A stretch of 9,272 nucleotides of DNA from RUG11247 sp045649485 (GTDB taxonomy: Bacteria; Bacillota; Clostridia; Christensenellales; Aristaeellaceae), in assembly GCA_045649485.1 (NCBI GenBank), contig JAZRPZ010000032.1, forward strand, positions 1 through 9,272, given 5' to 3'. The notes beneath the pieces are model-generated. The model was not told the DNA's origin, ran no database searches, and saw nothing but the letters and a program-made list of their open reading frames with translations. This document shows positions 1-6,435 of this stretch, in pieces. The position numbers and the translations under genes were made by a program. Each line of letters opens with the position of its first letter. Within the stretch, counting starts at the first letter, position 1.

Positions 1-1
1 C

Positions 2-1168
2 ACCGTTTACTTCGAGGGTCTGATCGACGCTAACTTCCCCGTTCTGTACGGCTGGGTCATGACCGATTCCGCAAACGGCATCACCACCTGGACCCGTAAC
101 CCCTACTACTTCAAGGTCGACGAAGAAGGCAACCAGCTGCCCTACATCGACTACATCACCTCCACCCTCGTTGAGGATATGGAAATGGTTCAGATGCACT
201 ACATGAGCGGCAATGCCGACTTCGGCCGTGAGTCTGCTACCATCGACAACATCTCCCTGTACCGTGAGAATGAAGAGGCTGCAGGCATCACCGCTTACAC
301 CACTGCATATCACTGCACTCCCACCGACTACGCTCTGAACATCAACTATGGTCTGAACGTAGACGGCACCGTTAAGGATGACGACGCTTCCAAGGCATGG
401 CAGGAAGTAATCCACGACGTACGTTTCCGTAAGGCTCTGGCTCTGGCCATCGACGCTGAGGAAATCTGCGACGCAGTTTACAACGGCTTTGCTGTTCCCT
501 ACGAGCTGTATCCCTGCACCCACGACGTTGACGCAGCTAACGACCTGCTCGACGAAATCGGCATGCTGGATATCGATGGCGACGGCTACCGTGAGACTCC
601 CTCCGGTCTGCCCTTCCAGTTCCAGCTGTGGAACTCTGCAGAAGCAAACGACATCATCCCCGTTTGCGAACTGTACGTAGAGTTCTGGTCCGAGATCGGC
701 ATCAAGGCTGAGACCTACACCACCGAGGCAACCCTGCGTGACACCTCCATCGAGGCCAACGAGGTTCCCTGCCGTGTATCCTGGGTACATGAGACCATCA
801 TGTGGCACTACTCTGACTGGGCATATGGCTGGTGGGCACCCCTGTTCAACGACTGGGTAGCAGCTGGCGGTCTGTCCGGCGCTCTGGAAGGCTCCACCGA
901 GTACCTCGAGCCCTCCGATGAGCTGAAGGAATTCTTCCTGATGATCCAGTCCATGTTCACCACCGACGTTAACACCGCTGTTAACGAGACTCTGCCCAAG
1001 CTGGCTCAGTTCGCAGCAGAGACCTTCTACCTGGTAATCCCGATCACCGACGTTCAGCAGTGCGTTATCATCAACTCTGACATCGGCAACGTTCCCACCG
1101 GTGGCGTTGGTATCTCCTGGAACTTCGCTTTCGAGCACTTCTACTACAACAACCCCGAGGAGCACTAA
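2..1168 (+). CDS. ABC transporter family 5 substrate-binding protein, 3' part (N-terminus outside window)
   Basis: This is the last 388 codons of an extracellular solute-binding protein of the SBP_bac_5 (peptide/nickel/oligosaccharide) family. Such proteins capture a substrate outside the cell and deliver it to an ABC permease. The reading frame is already open at base 2 (codons TVYFEGLIDANF before the first ATG at 59), so 59 is an internal Met and not the start. Visible features are RNPYYFKVD near visible residue 32, LPYID, and the conserved VRFRKALALAID segment that is typical of the family's second lobe. It aligns without gaps to the protein starting at 8053; by hand about 56 of 91 residues match from RNPYY to the end of the window. 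By that alignment about 285 residues are missing, giving roughly 670 in full. All eight or so visible Arg codons are CGT, and Ile is nearly always ATC, which suggests high expression. The substrate is unknown. A strong terminator follows at 1203. No permease or ATPase gene lies in the window. Confidence 0.9.
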   Translation, partial: TVYFEGLIDANFPVLYGWVMTDSANGITTWTRNPYYFKVDEEGNQLPYIDYITSTLVEDMEMVQMHYMSGNADFGRESATIDNISLYRENEEAAGITAYTTAYHCTPTDYALNINYGLNVDGTVKDDDASKAWQEVIHDVRFRKALALAIDAEEICDAVYNGFAVPYELYPCTHDVDAANDLLDEIGMLDIDGDGYRETPSGLPFQFQLWNSAEANDIIPVCELYVEFWSEIGIKAETYTTEATLRDTSIEANEVPCRVSWVHETIMWHYSDWAYGWWAPLFNDWVAAGGLSGALEGSTEYLEPSDELKEFFLMIQSMFTTDVNTAVNETLPKLAQFAAETFYLVIPITDVQQCVIINSDIGNVPTGGVGISWNFAFEHFYYNNPEEH

Positions 1169-1202
1169 TTCATAATTAGTAATCTGAACGGTTAAGTAGC
1201 GA

Positions 1203-1231
1203 CCCCCGGAGCTTCGGCTCCGGGGGTTTTC
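1203..1231 (+). terminator. Intrinsic terminator after the first substrate-binding protein gene
   Basis: A perfect 10-bp stem (CCCCCGGAGC at 1203-1212 with GCTCCGGGGG at 1217-1226) is capped by a TTCG tetraloop closed by C-G, the exceptionally stable cUUCGg type. TTTTC follows. It should end the upstream transcript and insulate spoIIID from it. Confidence 0.92.
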
Positions 1232-1258
1232 ATTTTATTCTCTTCCGGCGCATACCCT
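1230..1258 (+). promoter_or_regulatory. Possible sigma-E-type promoter for spoIIID
   Basis: TCATTTT at 1230-1236 and CATACCCT at 1251-1258, separated by 14 bases, resemble the sporulation sigma-E consensus (KMATATT and CATACAHT), each with one mismatch. In Bacillus spoIIID is transcribed by sigma-E. Against this reading, the expected transcription start (about 1264-1266) falls inside the ribosome binding site, and the -35 lies in the T-tract of the upstream terminator. Treat it as a candidate only. Confidence 0.3.
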
Positions 1259-1275
1259 CAACGGGAGGGGATCAC

Positions 1276-1533
1276 ATGAAAAGTGAGATACGTATCCGCG
1301 TGGTGGAAGCCGCAGAGTATATAGCATCCACCGGCGCCACCGTACGTACCTGCGCCCGCAGATTTTGCGTAAGCAAATCTACCATACATAAGGATATGCG
1401 CACAAGACTTCCGCTCATCGACCCGGAGCTTACAAAAAAGGTAGATAAGGTGCTTGGTATAAACCGCGCCGAACGCCATATCCGCGGCGGAATGGCTACC
1501 CGCAGGAAATACAAAGGACCTGAGCATACATAA
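1276..1533 (+). CDS. spoIIID: Stage III sporulation transcriptional regulator SpoIIID
   Basis: This small DNA-binding protein controls mother-cell gene expression after engulfment in endospore formers, acting as activator or repressor of sigma-E-dependent genes and of sigK. The 85 residues match the family (about 80-93 aa) from end to end. They comprise an N-terminal helix (KSEIRIRVVEAAEYI), a helix-turn-helix at about 22-46 containing the signature VSKSTIHKD, then the segment LPLIDPEL, and a basic C-terminal region RHIRGGMATRRKYK at 67-80 (Bacillus SpoIIID has RHLRGG-ATKLKYK). The C-terminal tail is slightly shorter than in Bacillus. The start at 1276 is supported by GGGAGGGG at 1263-1270. 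It sits alone between two terminators. In many Firmicutes the next gene is mbl/mreB; here two metabolic genes intervene before the MreB-like gene at 4695. The gene itself is the best evidence that the organism can sporulate, or that its ancestor did. Confidence 0.96.
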   Translation: MKSEIRIRVVEAAEYIASTGATVRTCARRFCVSKSTIHKDMRTRLPLIDPELTKKVDKVLGINRAERHIRGGMATRRKYKGPEHT

Positions 1534-1540
1534 AACCGAA

Positions 1541-1573
1541 GCGGCATAACAGCCGCAATTTTTTACTGTTTTT
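1541..1573 (+). terminator. Probable intrinsic terminator after spoIIID
   Basis: GCGGC (1541-1545) and GCCGC (1552-1556) form a short GC-only stem with loop ATAACA. AATTTTTTACTGTTTTT follows. A second small hairpin, CAGCAAT-TTC-ATTGCTG at 1574-1590, follows immediately and could add to termination or form part of the next promoter region. The 5-bp stem is short, so efficiency is uncertain. Confidence 0.6.
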
Positions 1574-1611
1574 CAGCAATTTCATTGCTGTTATTGATCG
1601 TTATAAACGGC

Positions 1612-1617
1612 TATAAT
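1612..1617 (+). promoter_or_regulatory. Probable sigma-A -10 box for the methyltransferase-like gene
   Basis: TATAAT at 1612-1617 lies about 37 bases before the start codon at 1654. No convincing -35 is present at 16-18 bp spacing (TGTTAT at 1589-1594 is the best at 17). A small inverted repeat CGTT-ATA-AACG at 1599-1609 lies directly upstream of the -10 and could be an activator or repressor site. Confidence 0.5.
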
Positions 1618-1653
1618 GACAACATAGCAATACTGAAAACAGGAGACAGAACT

Positions 1654-2664
1654 ATGAAGATGAATATGAACGAATGGGTTGCAAGCGTAATGGCTTCTTC
1701 CCGCAAGAAGGCTCTCCCCGTTCTCTCTTTCCCCTGCATTTCCCTGCTGGACTGCACCGTCAACCAGCTCACCCACGACAGTGCTCTGCAGGTAAAGGGC
1801 ATGCTGGAAGTAGCAAAGCGCTGCAATGCAGGCGCTGCTGTATCCTTCATGGATCTGTCCGTTGAAGCAGAAGCCTTCGGCTCCACCATCCGCAACTTCG
1901 ATGACGAGGTCCCCACCGTAATCGGCACCATCATCGAGGAAGCCGAAGAGGTATATGATATCAAGGTTCCCGAAGTCGGCGCAGGCCGCACCAGCCTGTA
2001 CATCGAGGCTATCACCAAGGTAGCAAACGAGATCACCGACCGTCCCGTACTGGCCGGCGTTATCGGTCCCTACTCTCTGGCAGGCCGTCTCATGGGCATG
2101 ACCGAGCTGATGATCAACTGCTACGAAGAGGACGAAGCAGTTCACGATCTGCTCACCAAGTGCTCTCAGTTCATCGAGCAGTACATCCTTGCATTCAAGA
2201 ATGCAGGCGCAAACGGCGTAGTTATCGCCGAGCCCGCTGCCGGTCTCATCTCTCCCCAGCTGATGGAAGAGTTCTCCGCCGATTATCTCAAGAAGATCGT
2301 CGAAAACGTACAGGATGAAAACTTCATCGTCGTATATCACAACTGCGGCAATGTTGTAAACCGCATGACCGCAGAATGCGCCAAGATCGGCGCAAAGGCA
2401 TATCACTTCGGCAACGCCTGCGATATGCTGGAAATGATCGAAAACATGCCCTCCGACGTACTGGTAATGGGTAATGTTGACCCCGCAGGTACCCTGCGCA
2501 ACGGCACTCCCGATAAGGTCCGCGAAGAGACCCTCGGCATCATGGAGAAGTGCTGCAGCCATCCCAACTTCGTAATCTCCTCCGGCTGTGATATTCCCCC
2601 GGCAACTCCCTGGGAGAATATGGACGCATTCTTTGCAGCAGTCGAAGAATTCTACAACAGGTAA
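1654..2664 (+). CDS. UroD/MtaA-family methyltransferase-like protein
   Basis: This 336-residue protein belongs to the uroporphyrinogen decarboxylase (URO-D) superfamily. It is closer to the zinc-dependent methylcobamide:CoM methyltransferases (MtaA/MtbA/CmuA type) than to true haem-pathway HemE. The family signature is H-x-C-G-N at 229-233 (YHNCGN) and a later Cys at 312 in SSGCDIPPATPWENM. In MtaA-type enzymes a His-x-Cys pair and a distal Cys bind the catalytic zinc, and all three are present with similar spacing. Other family traits are GPYSLAGRLMG and the Val-Met-Gly-Asn-Val-Asp-Pro strand near the C-terminus. The start at 1654 is chosen for AGGAGA at 1641-1646; the upstream ATG at 1585 would encode an unrelated leader and precedes the promoter. 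It is predicted to be cytosolic. The usual partners, a corrinoid protein and a substrate-specific MtaB-type methyltransferase, are absent from the window, so the substrate and methyl acceptor are unknown. Transcription probably ends at the hairpin at 2671. Family assignment is strong; function is open. Confidence 0.88.
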   Translation: MKMNMNEWVASVMASSRKKALPVLSFPCISLLDCTVNQLTHDSALQVKGMLEVAKRCNAGAAVSFMDLSVEAEAFGSTIRNFDDEVPTVIGTIIEEAEEVYDIKVPEVGAGRTSLYIEAITKVANEITDRPVLAGVIGPYSLAGRLMGMTELMINCYEEDEAVHDLLTKCSQFIEQYILAFKNAGANGVVIAEPAAGLISPQLMEEFSADYLKKIVENVQDENFIVVYHNCGNVVNRMTAECAKIGAKAYHFGNACDMLEMIENMPSDVLVMGNVDPAGTLRNGTPDKVREETLGIMEKCCSHPNFVISSGCDIPPATPWENMDAFFAAVEEFYNR

Positions 2665-2670
2665 ATTACA

Positions 2671-2702
2671 AAAAACGCAGTCCTTTACGGGCTGCGTTTT
2701 TT
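2671..2702 (+). terminator. Intrinsic terminator after the methyltransferase-like gene
   Basis: AAAAACGCAG (2671-2680) pairs with CTGCGTTTTT (2692-2701). The pairing continues inward through T-G and two C-G pairs to a TTTAC loop at 2684-2688. The 3' arm ends in a T-run. The loop contains the likely -35 of the next gene. Confidence 0.88.
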
Positions 2703-2712
2703 ATTGTATAAT
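2684..2712 (+). promoter_or_regulatory. Sigma-A promoter for the alpha/alpha-toroid gene, overlapping a terminator
   Basis: TTTACG (2684-2689) and a perfect TATAAT (2707-2712) are separated by 17 bases, which is ideal spacing. The -35 box lies in the loop of the preceding terminator, and the -10 follows its T-tract. Transcription should start near 2719, just before the AGGAGG at 2721, giving a very short leader. Confidence 0.65.
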
Positions 2713-2734
2713 CGTCATAAAGGAGGATTGACCC

Positions 2735-4498
2735 ATGAAAAACGCTTATTATTCCCTGCTGAAGCAGTGGTGCGACGAACTTATCAAACTGCAGCTATCC
2801 GGCATAGGCAATCCCGCCATTGACGGAGCAATAATCTGCCCCGCATGTCAGATCATTCACGGACGCTGCCACGATGCGGTATATCCCTTCCTGTATATGG
2901 CAGATGCTACCGGCGATGAAAAATATCTCGATGCCGCAAAGGCGCTTTTCAACTGGGCCGAAAACCTCATCTGCGATGACAAGGGTTTCTATAACGATGC
3001 CCAGAGTCCCTGGCAGGGCATCACGGTATTCTCCGCAAACAATCTGTGTCTTGCCCTCAAATACCACAGCCATCTGCTGACCGCAGAGGAAAAGACCCGT
3101 TGGGAGACTCGCCTTGCCGGTCTCGGTGAGTGGCTTTATGAGAAACTCATACCCGAGTTCGACGCGGTTATAAATTACGACGCAAACTGCGCCGGTGCCA
3201 TGGCGCTGCTGGGCGAATATTTCGACAACGACAAGTATCGCGAGCGCGCTGAATTCATGGCCCATTATGCCATTCAGTTCCTCAGCGAGAACAACCTGCT
3301 CACCGGCGAGGGCAAGCCCCGCGGTGCAGTGACTCCCAGAGGATGCATGGCAATTGATATAGGCTATAATGTAGAAGAATCTCTCGCAGCGCTGCTGCGC
3401 TATGCCCGGATCCAGGGTGGTACTGAGATAAAGGAAAAGGTCATCGCCGCCATGCGTGCACATCTGGAGTTCATGATGCCCGACGGCGGCTGGGATAATT
3501 CAATCGGCACCCGCAACTTCAAATGGAGTTATTGGGGAAGCCGTACTTCCGACGGCTGTCAAACCGGTTATGCGGCGCTGGGCGCAGAGATTCCCGAATT
3601 CGCAGAAGCCGCATACCGCAACCTTGAGCTTTACCGCAAATGCTCTCACGACGGCATGATGTACGGCGGTCCTCATTACAAGGCCCGCGGCGAAAAGGCC
3701 TGTACCCATCACAGCTTCTGCCACGCAGCCGCGCTTGCTGCCGCTCTCGACAACGGCATAGCGGACTTCGAACGCACCTCCATACCCGCAGACAACGCTC
3801 CCGCAGTAAAATACTGGCCCGAATTCGATACCTGGAAGCTGGCGGCAGGCGATTTCCGCGCCACCGTAACCGGCTACGATTTCGAATATATGGAAGGCGG
3901 CCACGTCTCCGGCGGCGTGATGAGCCTCCTGTGGCATAAAAAGACCGGCCCCGTACTGGCCACCGGCATGACCGATTACGCCCTGAAAGAGCCCACCAAT
4001 ATGCAGATGTCACTGAACAAATCCTCCGTGGCATGCATCGCCGCCCGAATCGATATGATTGAAGGCGGAAAGCTTTATTCCCAGATGTACGATTACGGCA
4101 GCGATATATCTGTTTCCGAAAACGACGGCATTGTGCAGGTGGATGTATCTGCAACTCCCGTGGATATATTCCATAATCCGCCCGTGCGCCGCGCTGCCTG
4201 TCAGCTGAGATACGACATCCGCCCCGAAGGAGTTTCCCTCATCGGCTGGGTATCTCCCTGCGCCGCAGGCAAAGCCGAATTCGTACTGCCCGTAATACTT
4301 GCCGACGATGAGGCATACGAAATCAGCGATGACAACACCGTTATCCTCAAGCGCGAAGGTGCAGAGGTAAAGGTAAATCACTCCGGACTCAAATCCGCAC
4401 CCCGCAGGATATTCAACTTCTCCGGCGGCTTCTCTGCCCTTGAACTTCGCATCGCTCCCGATGCGGACGGCAATTTCGGTGCGGCAATAATCATCTGA
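2735..4498 (+). CDS. Putative cytosolic carbohydrate-active enzyme (alpha/alpha-toroid plus beta-sandwich), specificity unknown
   Basis: I do not recognise a named family for this 587-residue protein. Residues about 1-345 are mostly amphipathic helices in repeated hairpins (for example DAVYPFLYMADATGDEKYLD, EESLAALLRYARI, EKVIAAMRAHLEFM), as in six-hairpin glycosidases and toroid polysaccharide lyases. Residues about 350-587 are beta-rich (GGVMSLLWH and FRATVTGYDF), like the C-terminal sandwich of heparinase-II/PL8-type enzymes. Candidate active-site segments are DANCAG at 149-154, WGSRTSDGCQ at 267-276 and CTHHSFCH at 323-330. There is no signal peptide and there are many Cys residues, so action inside the cell on an imported saccharide is likely. 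The start is supported by AAAGGAGG ending at 2726. The gene has its own promoter at 2684 and a terminator at 4512, so it is probably monocistronic. The neighbouring substrate-binding proteins fit a sugar-handling role, but that is only inference. It could also be a non-catalytic toroid protein. Confidence 0.72.
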   Translation: MKNAYYSLLKQWCDELIKLQLSGIGNPAIDGAIICPACQIIHGRCHDAVYPFLYMADATGDEKYLDAAKALFNWAENLICDDKGFYNDAQSPWQGITVFSANNLCLALKYHSHLLTAEEKTRWETRLAGLGEWLYEKLIPEFDAVINYDANCAGAMALLGEYFDNDKYRERAEFMAHYAIQFLSENNLLTGEGKPRGAVTPRGCMAIDIGYNVEESLAALLRYARIQGGTEIKEKVIAAMRAHLEFMMPDGGWDNSIGTRNFKWSYWGSRTSDGCQTGYAALGAEIPEFAEAAYRNLELYRKCSHDGMMYGGPHYKARGEKACTHHSFCHAAALAAALDNGIADFERTSIPADNAPAVKYWPEFDTWKLAAGDFRATVTGYDFEYMEGGHVSGGVMSLLWHKKTGPVLATGMTDYALKEPTNMQMSLNKSSVACIAARIDMIEGGKLYSQMYDYGSDISVSENDGIVQVDVSATPVDIFHNPPVRRAACQLRYDIRPEGVSLIGWVSPCAAGKAEFVLPVILADDEAYEISDDNTVILKREGAEVKVNHSGLKSAPRRIFNFSGGFSALELRIAPDADGNFGAAIII

Positions 4499-4511
4499 AA
4501 ACAGCATCATC

Positions 4512-4546
4512 AAACCGGTCTGCCATAAAAGCAGGCCGGTTTTTTA
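4512..4546 (+). terminator. Intrinsic terminator after the alpha/alpha-toroid gene
   Basis: AAACCGGTCTGC (4512-4523) pairs with GCAGGCCGGTTT (4531-4542), with one T-G wobble and a CATAAAA loop. The T-run continues to 4545. This is a classic rho-independent terminator. Confidence 0.93.
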
Positions 4547-4654
4547 TCGATCATTTTTATGATTCAAAATCTGTTTCTTCCATATATAGGCACTTTTCTG
4601 CACTTACGGTTCTCACATCTTTTTCCTGTATGACTTATTTTAATCCATACGATA

Positions 4655-4670
4655 TGTTATAATATATAAT
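4655..4670 (+). promoter_or_regulatory. Extended -10 promoter for the mreB-like operon
   Basis: TGTTATAAT at 4655-4663 is a perfect TGnTATAAT extended -10. A second TATAAT overlaps just downstream at 4665-4670. No good -35 is visible at normal spacing, which extended -10 promoters can tolerate. The leader to the start codon at 4695 would be roughly 25 bases. Confidence 0.68.
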
Positions 4671-4681
4671 GAGTTATTATT

Positions 4682-4686
4682 GGAGG
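4682..4686 (+). promoter_or_regulatory. Ribosome binding site that fixes the mreB-like start
   Basis: GGAGG lies eight bases before the ATG at 4695. An in-frame ATG at 4680 overlaps this site and has no Shine-Dalgarno of its own, so 4695 is the real start and the protein begins MRWDVGIDLGS. Confidence 0.85.
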
Positions 4687-4694
4687 TATTTATT

Positions 4695-5711
4695 ATGCGC
4701 TGGGACGTGGGTATTGATCTTGGTTCTGCAAACGTTCGCATGGCCACCATGGAAAACGGTCTCATTCTCGATGAGCCCGCAATGATAGCAATGCGCAACG
4801 ACGAGCAGGTCGCATATATTGGTGAGGGCGCATGGAGACTGTTGGGTCGCGAACCCCGCGGCATGCATGTTGCGGCTCCCCTCAGAGACGGCGTGCCCGA
4901 AAGCACCCTGTATACCACCGCCATGTTCCAGTGGCTTTTCCGCAAAAGCGGCGACAGAAAGCGCAGGTTCTCCGCGCTCATCAGCTGTTCTCCCGCGGCG
5001 CGTCCCGCATATCGCGAAGCTCTGATGCAGTCGGCGCTTGACGCAGGTGCAAGTGACGTAGCACTTGTGCGCAGCGATACCGTAAGCGCATTGGGCAGCG
5101 GCGTTGATCTTATGGGCCCGCAGACCACATTCGTTATCGATGTAGGCGCAGGCAAAATGACCGCAACGCTGCTGGCAATGGGAAGGGAGATCGCTTCCGG
5201 TTCCGTCCCGTACGGCATGGGCCGCATAAACGAACGCATAATTGCCGCCCTGCGCGCCGATTACGGTTTTGCCATCGGCTGGCGTACTGCCGAAGACGTA
5301 AAACTGGCGCTCTCTTCCGCGCATCCCGGCGATCTTTCCAAGGTCAAGACCCGCGCAGCCGGACTTGATATTTATGAGCGTGCGCCCCGTCTTGCAGAGA
5401 TCTCCCCCGAGCTCATAGCGCGGCTGTGCATAGACCCGCTGCAGGAACTCATGGGCGTATGTCAGTCCGTCATAGCCGAAGCCCCCGAAGAGGTGTCTGC
5501 CGACCTGAACGATATCGGCGCCGTACTCACCGGCGGCGGTTCGCAGATACCCGGCCTGGACAAGCTCATCGGCGACAGACTCGGCATTCCCTGCTCCATC
5601 GCCGAATCTCCTGCTCTCTGCGGCATAAAGGGCATAAACTCCATGCTGCTTGAGCCCGACCGTTACGAACCCCTCATCTGGCAGCGCATGGCCATCGCCC
5701 AGCGCCGCTGA
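4695..5711 (+). CDS. Divergent MreB/Mbl-family bacterial actin homologue
   Basis: MreB proteins are actin-like ATPases that form membrane-bound filaments and guide lateral cell wall synthesis. This 338-residue protein has the usual family length and layout: phosphate-1 loop VGIDLGSANVRM at 5-16, the MreB-specific segment IGEGAWRLLGREP followed by PLRDGV, phosphate-2 region FVIDVGAGKMTATLL near 146-160, and adenosine motif TGGGSQIPGLDKLI at 279-292. Key ATPase positions differ from canonical MreB. The IEEP motif, which carries the catalytic Glu, is VRSD at 125-128, and the phosphate-2 DIGGGT is DVGAGK at 149-154. The C-terminal ENPLEAVARGAG-like motif is ESPALCGIKGIN. It may therefore hydrolyse ATP poorly or bind nucleotide without normal cycling. 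It is probably co-transcribed with the YgjP-type peptidase gene four bases downstream. Family membership is confident. Whether it is the cell's main MreB or an accessory paralogue cannot be told here, so I give no symbol. Confidence 0.9.
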   Translation: MRWDVGIDLGSANVRMATMENGLILDEPAMIAMRNDEQVAYIGEGAWRLLGREPRGMHVAAPLRDGVPESTLYTTAMFQWLFRKSGDRKRRFSALISCSPAARPAYREALMQSALDAGASDVALVRSDTVSALGSGVDLMGPQTTFVIDVGAGKMTATLLAMGREIASGSVPYGMGRINERIIAALRADYGFAIGWRTAEDVKLALSSAHPGDLSKVKTRAAGLDIYERAPRLAEISPELIARLCIDPLQELMGVCQSVIAEAPEEVSADLNDIGAVLTGGGSQIPGLDKLIGDRLGIPCSIAESPALCGIKGINSMLLEPDRYEPLIWQRMAIAQRR

Positions 5712-5715
5712 CGGT

Positions 5716-6399
5716 ATGAAACGAAAAGTACGCGCTAACGGCGCAACCATAGAATATACCCTGATACAGACAGTAAGGCGCGATATACTCATACAGGCCC
5801 TCGAAGGCGGTCTGACCCGCGTATACGCCCCGAAACACGCCAGACTTTCCGAGATAGACAAGGTCGTGCGGGAAAATGCAGAGAAGATTGCATCCATGGC
5901 AGCATCGCTGAAGCCCGCGCCGCTGAAAGAAGGCGACACAGTCCGCATAGAGGGTCTCCCGCGCACAGTCGTGCTTATCAAGGGAAAATCCGATGTGCAG
6001 CTGACCGATGACCGTTTCATCATAACCTCTCCGGACCCCGAAAACGAGGATGCCGTGCGTGCGCAGGCCATCGCGTTTCTTTCGGCAATGGCACTTACCC
6101 GCATACGCAGCCGTCTGGAACATTACCGCCCGCTGACCGGCGGAGAATTCAACCGTGTTACCGTACGCGCGCAGCGCAGCCGCTGGGGAAGCTGTTCTTC
6201 CAGGCACAACCTGAACTTCAACTGGAAGCTGATCCTGGCTCCGCCGCAGTGCCTTGATTATGTGGTAATACACGAGCTGTGCCATCTTACCGAGTTCAAC
6301 CATTCCGCAAGATTCTGGGGGCTCGTTGAGGCACAGATGAAAGATTACAAGGTATGGAAAGATTACCTCCGCATAAACGGAAAAGCTCTCGTTATATAG
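5716..6399 (+). CDS. YgjP/DUF45-type zinc metallopeptidase (SprT-like fold)
   Basis: This 227-residue protein carries the zinc-peptidase signature HELCH at 186-190 in VVIHELCHLTEFNHSARFW, with a third ligand His at 196. The H-E-x-x-H...N-H-S-x-x-F-W arrangement is diagnostic for the YgjP-like family (PF01863, often labelled M48 or SprT-like). The preceding RWGSCSSRHNLNFNWKLILAP block is the other family hallmark, so the active site looks intact. The N-terminal half contains the family's beta-rich segment with YAPKHARLSEIDKVV. It has no signal peptide and should act in the cytosol; the biological substrate of this family is poorly known. The start at 5716 lies four bases after the mreB-like stop codon. 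There is no clear Shine-Dalgarno, so translation is probably coupled to the upstream gene. An in-frame ATG at 5650 would overlap mreB by about 60 bases with an unrelated Ser/Pro-rich leader and is less likely. Confidence 0.92.
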   Translation: MKRKVRANGATIEYTLIQTVRRDILIQALEGGLTRVYAPKHARLSEIDKVVRENAEKIASMAASLKPAPLKEGDTVRIEGLPRTVVLIKGKSDVQLTDDRFIITSPDPENEDAVRAQAIAFLSAMALTRIRSRLEHYRPLTGGEFNRVTVRAQRSRWGSCSSRHNLNFNWKLILAPPQCLDYVVIHELCHLTEFNHSARFWGLVEAQMKDYKVWKDYLRINGKALVI

Positions 6400-6435
6400 C
6401 CCTGTTACAACAACACAATAAACCATATATTGCTC

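Noticed and set aside
1591..2562. 323-codon open frame on the - strand opposite the methyltransferase-like gene
   Set aside because: It is a shadow of a conserved UroD/MtaA-family gene, with no family match and no terminator or promoter of its own.
1654..2664. Annotation as true uroporphyrinogen decarboxylase (hemE)
   Set aside because: The H-x-C-G-N motif and distal Cys are zinc ligands of MtaA-type methyltransferases, and no other haem gene is nearby.
5556..5562. GGACAAG resembling a SpoIIID binding site inside the mreB-like gene
   Set aside because: A short motif inside a conserved coding motif (GLDKL) is most likely chance.
4677..6104. Long open frame on the - strand (475 codons) antisense to the mreB-like and peptidase genes
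   Set aside because: It crosses two well-supported + strand genes, has no recognisable domain, and its openness follows from their codon bias.
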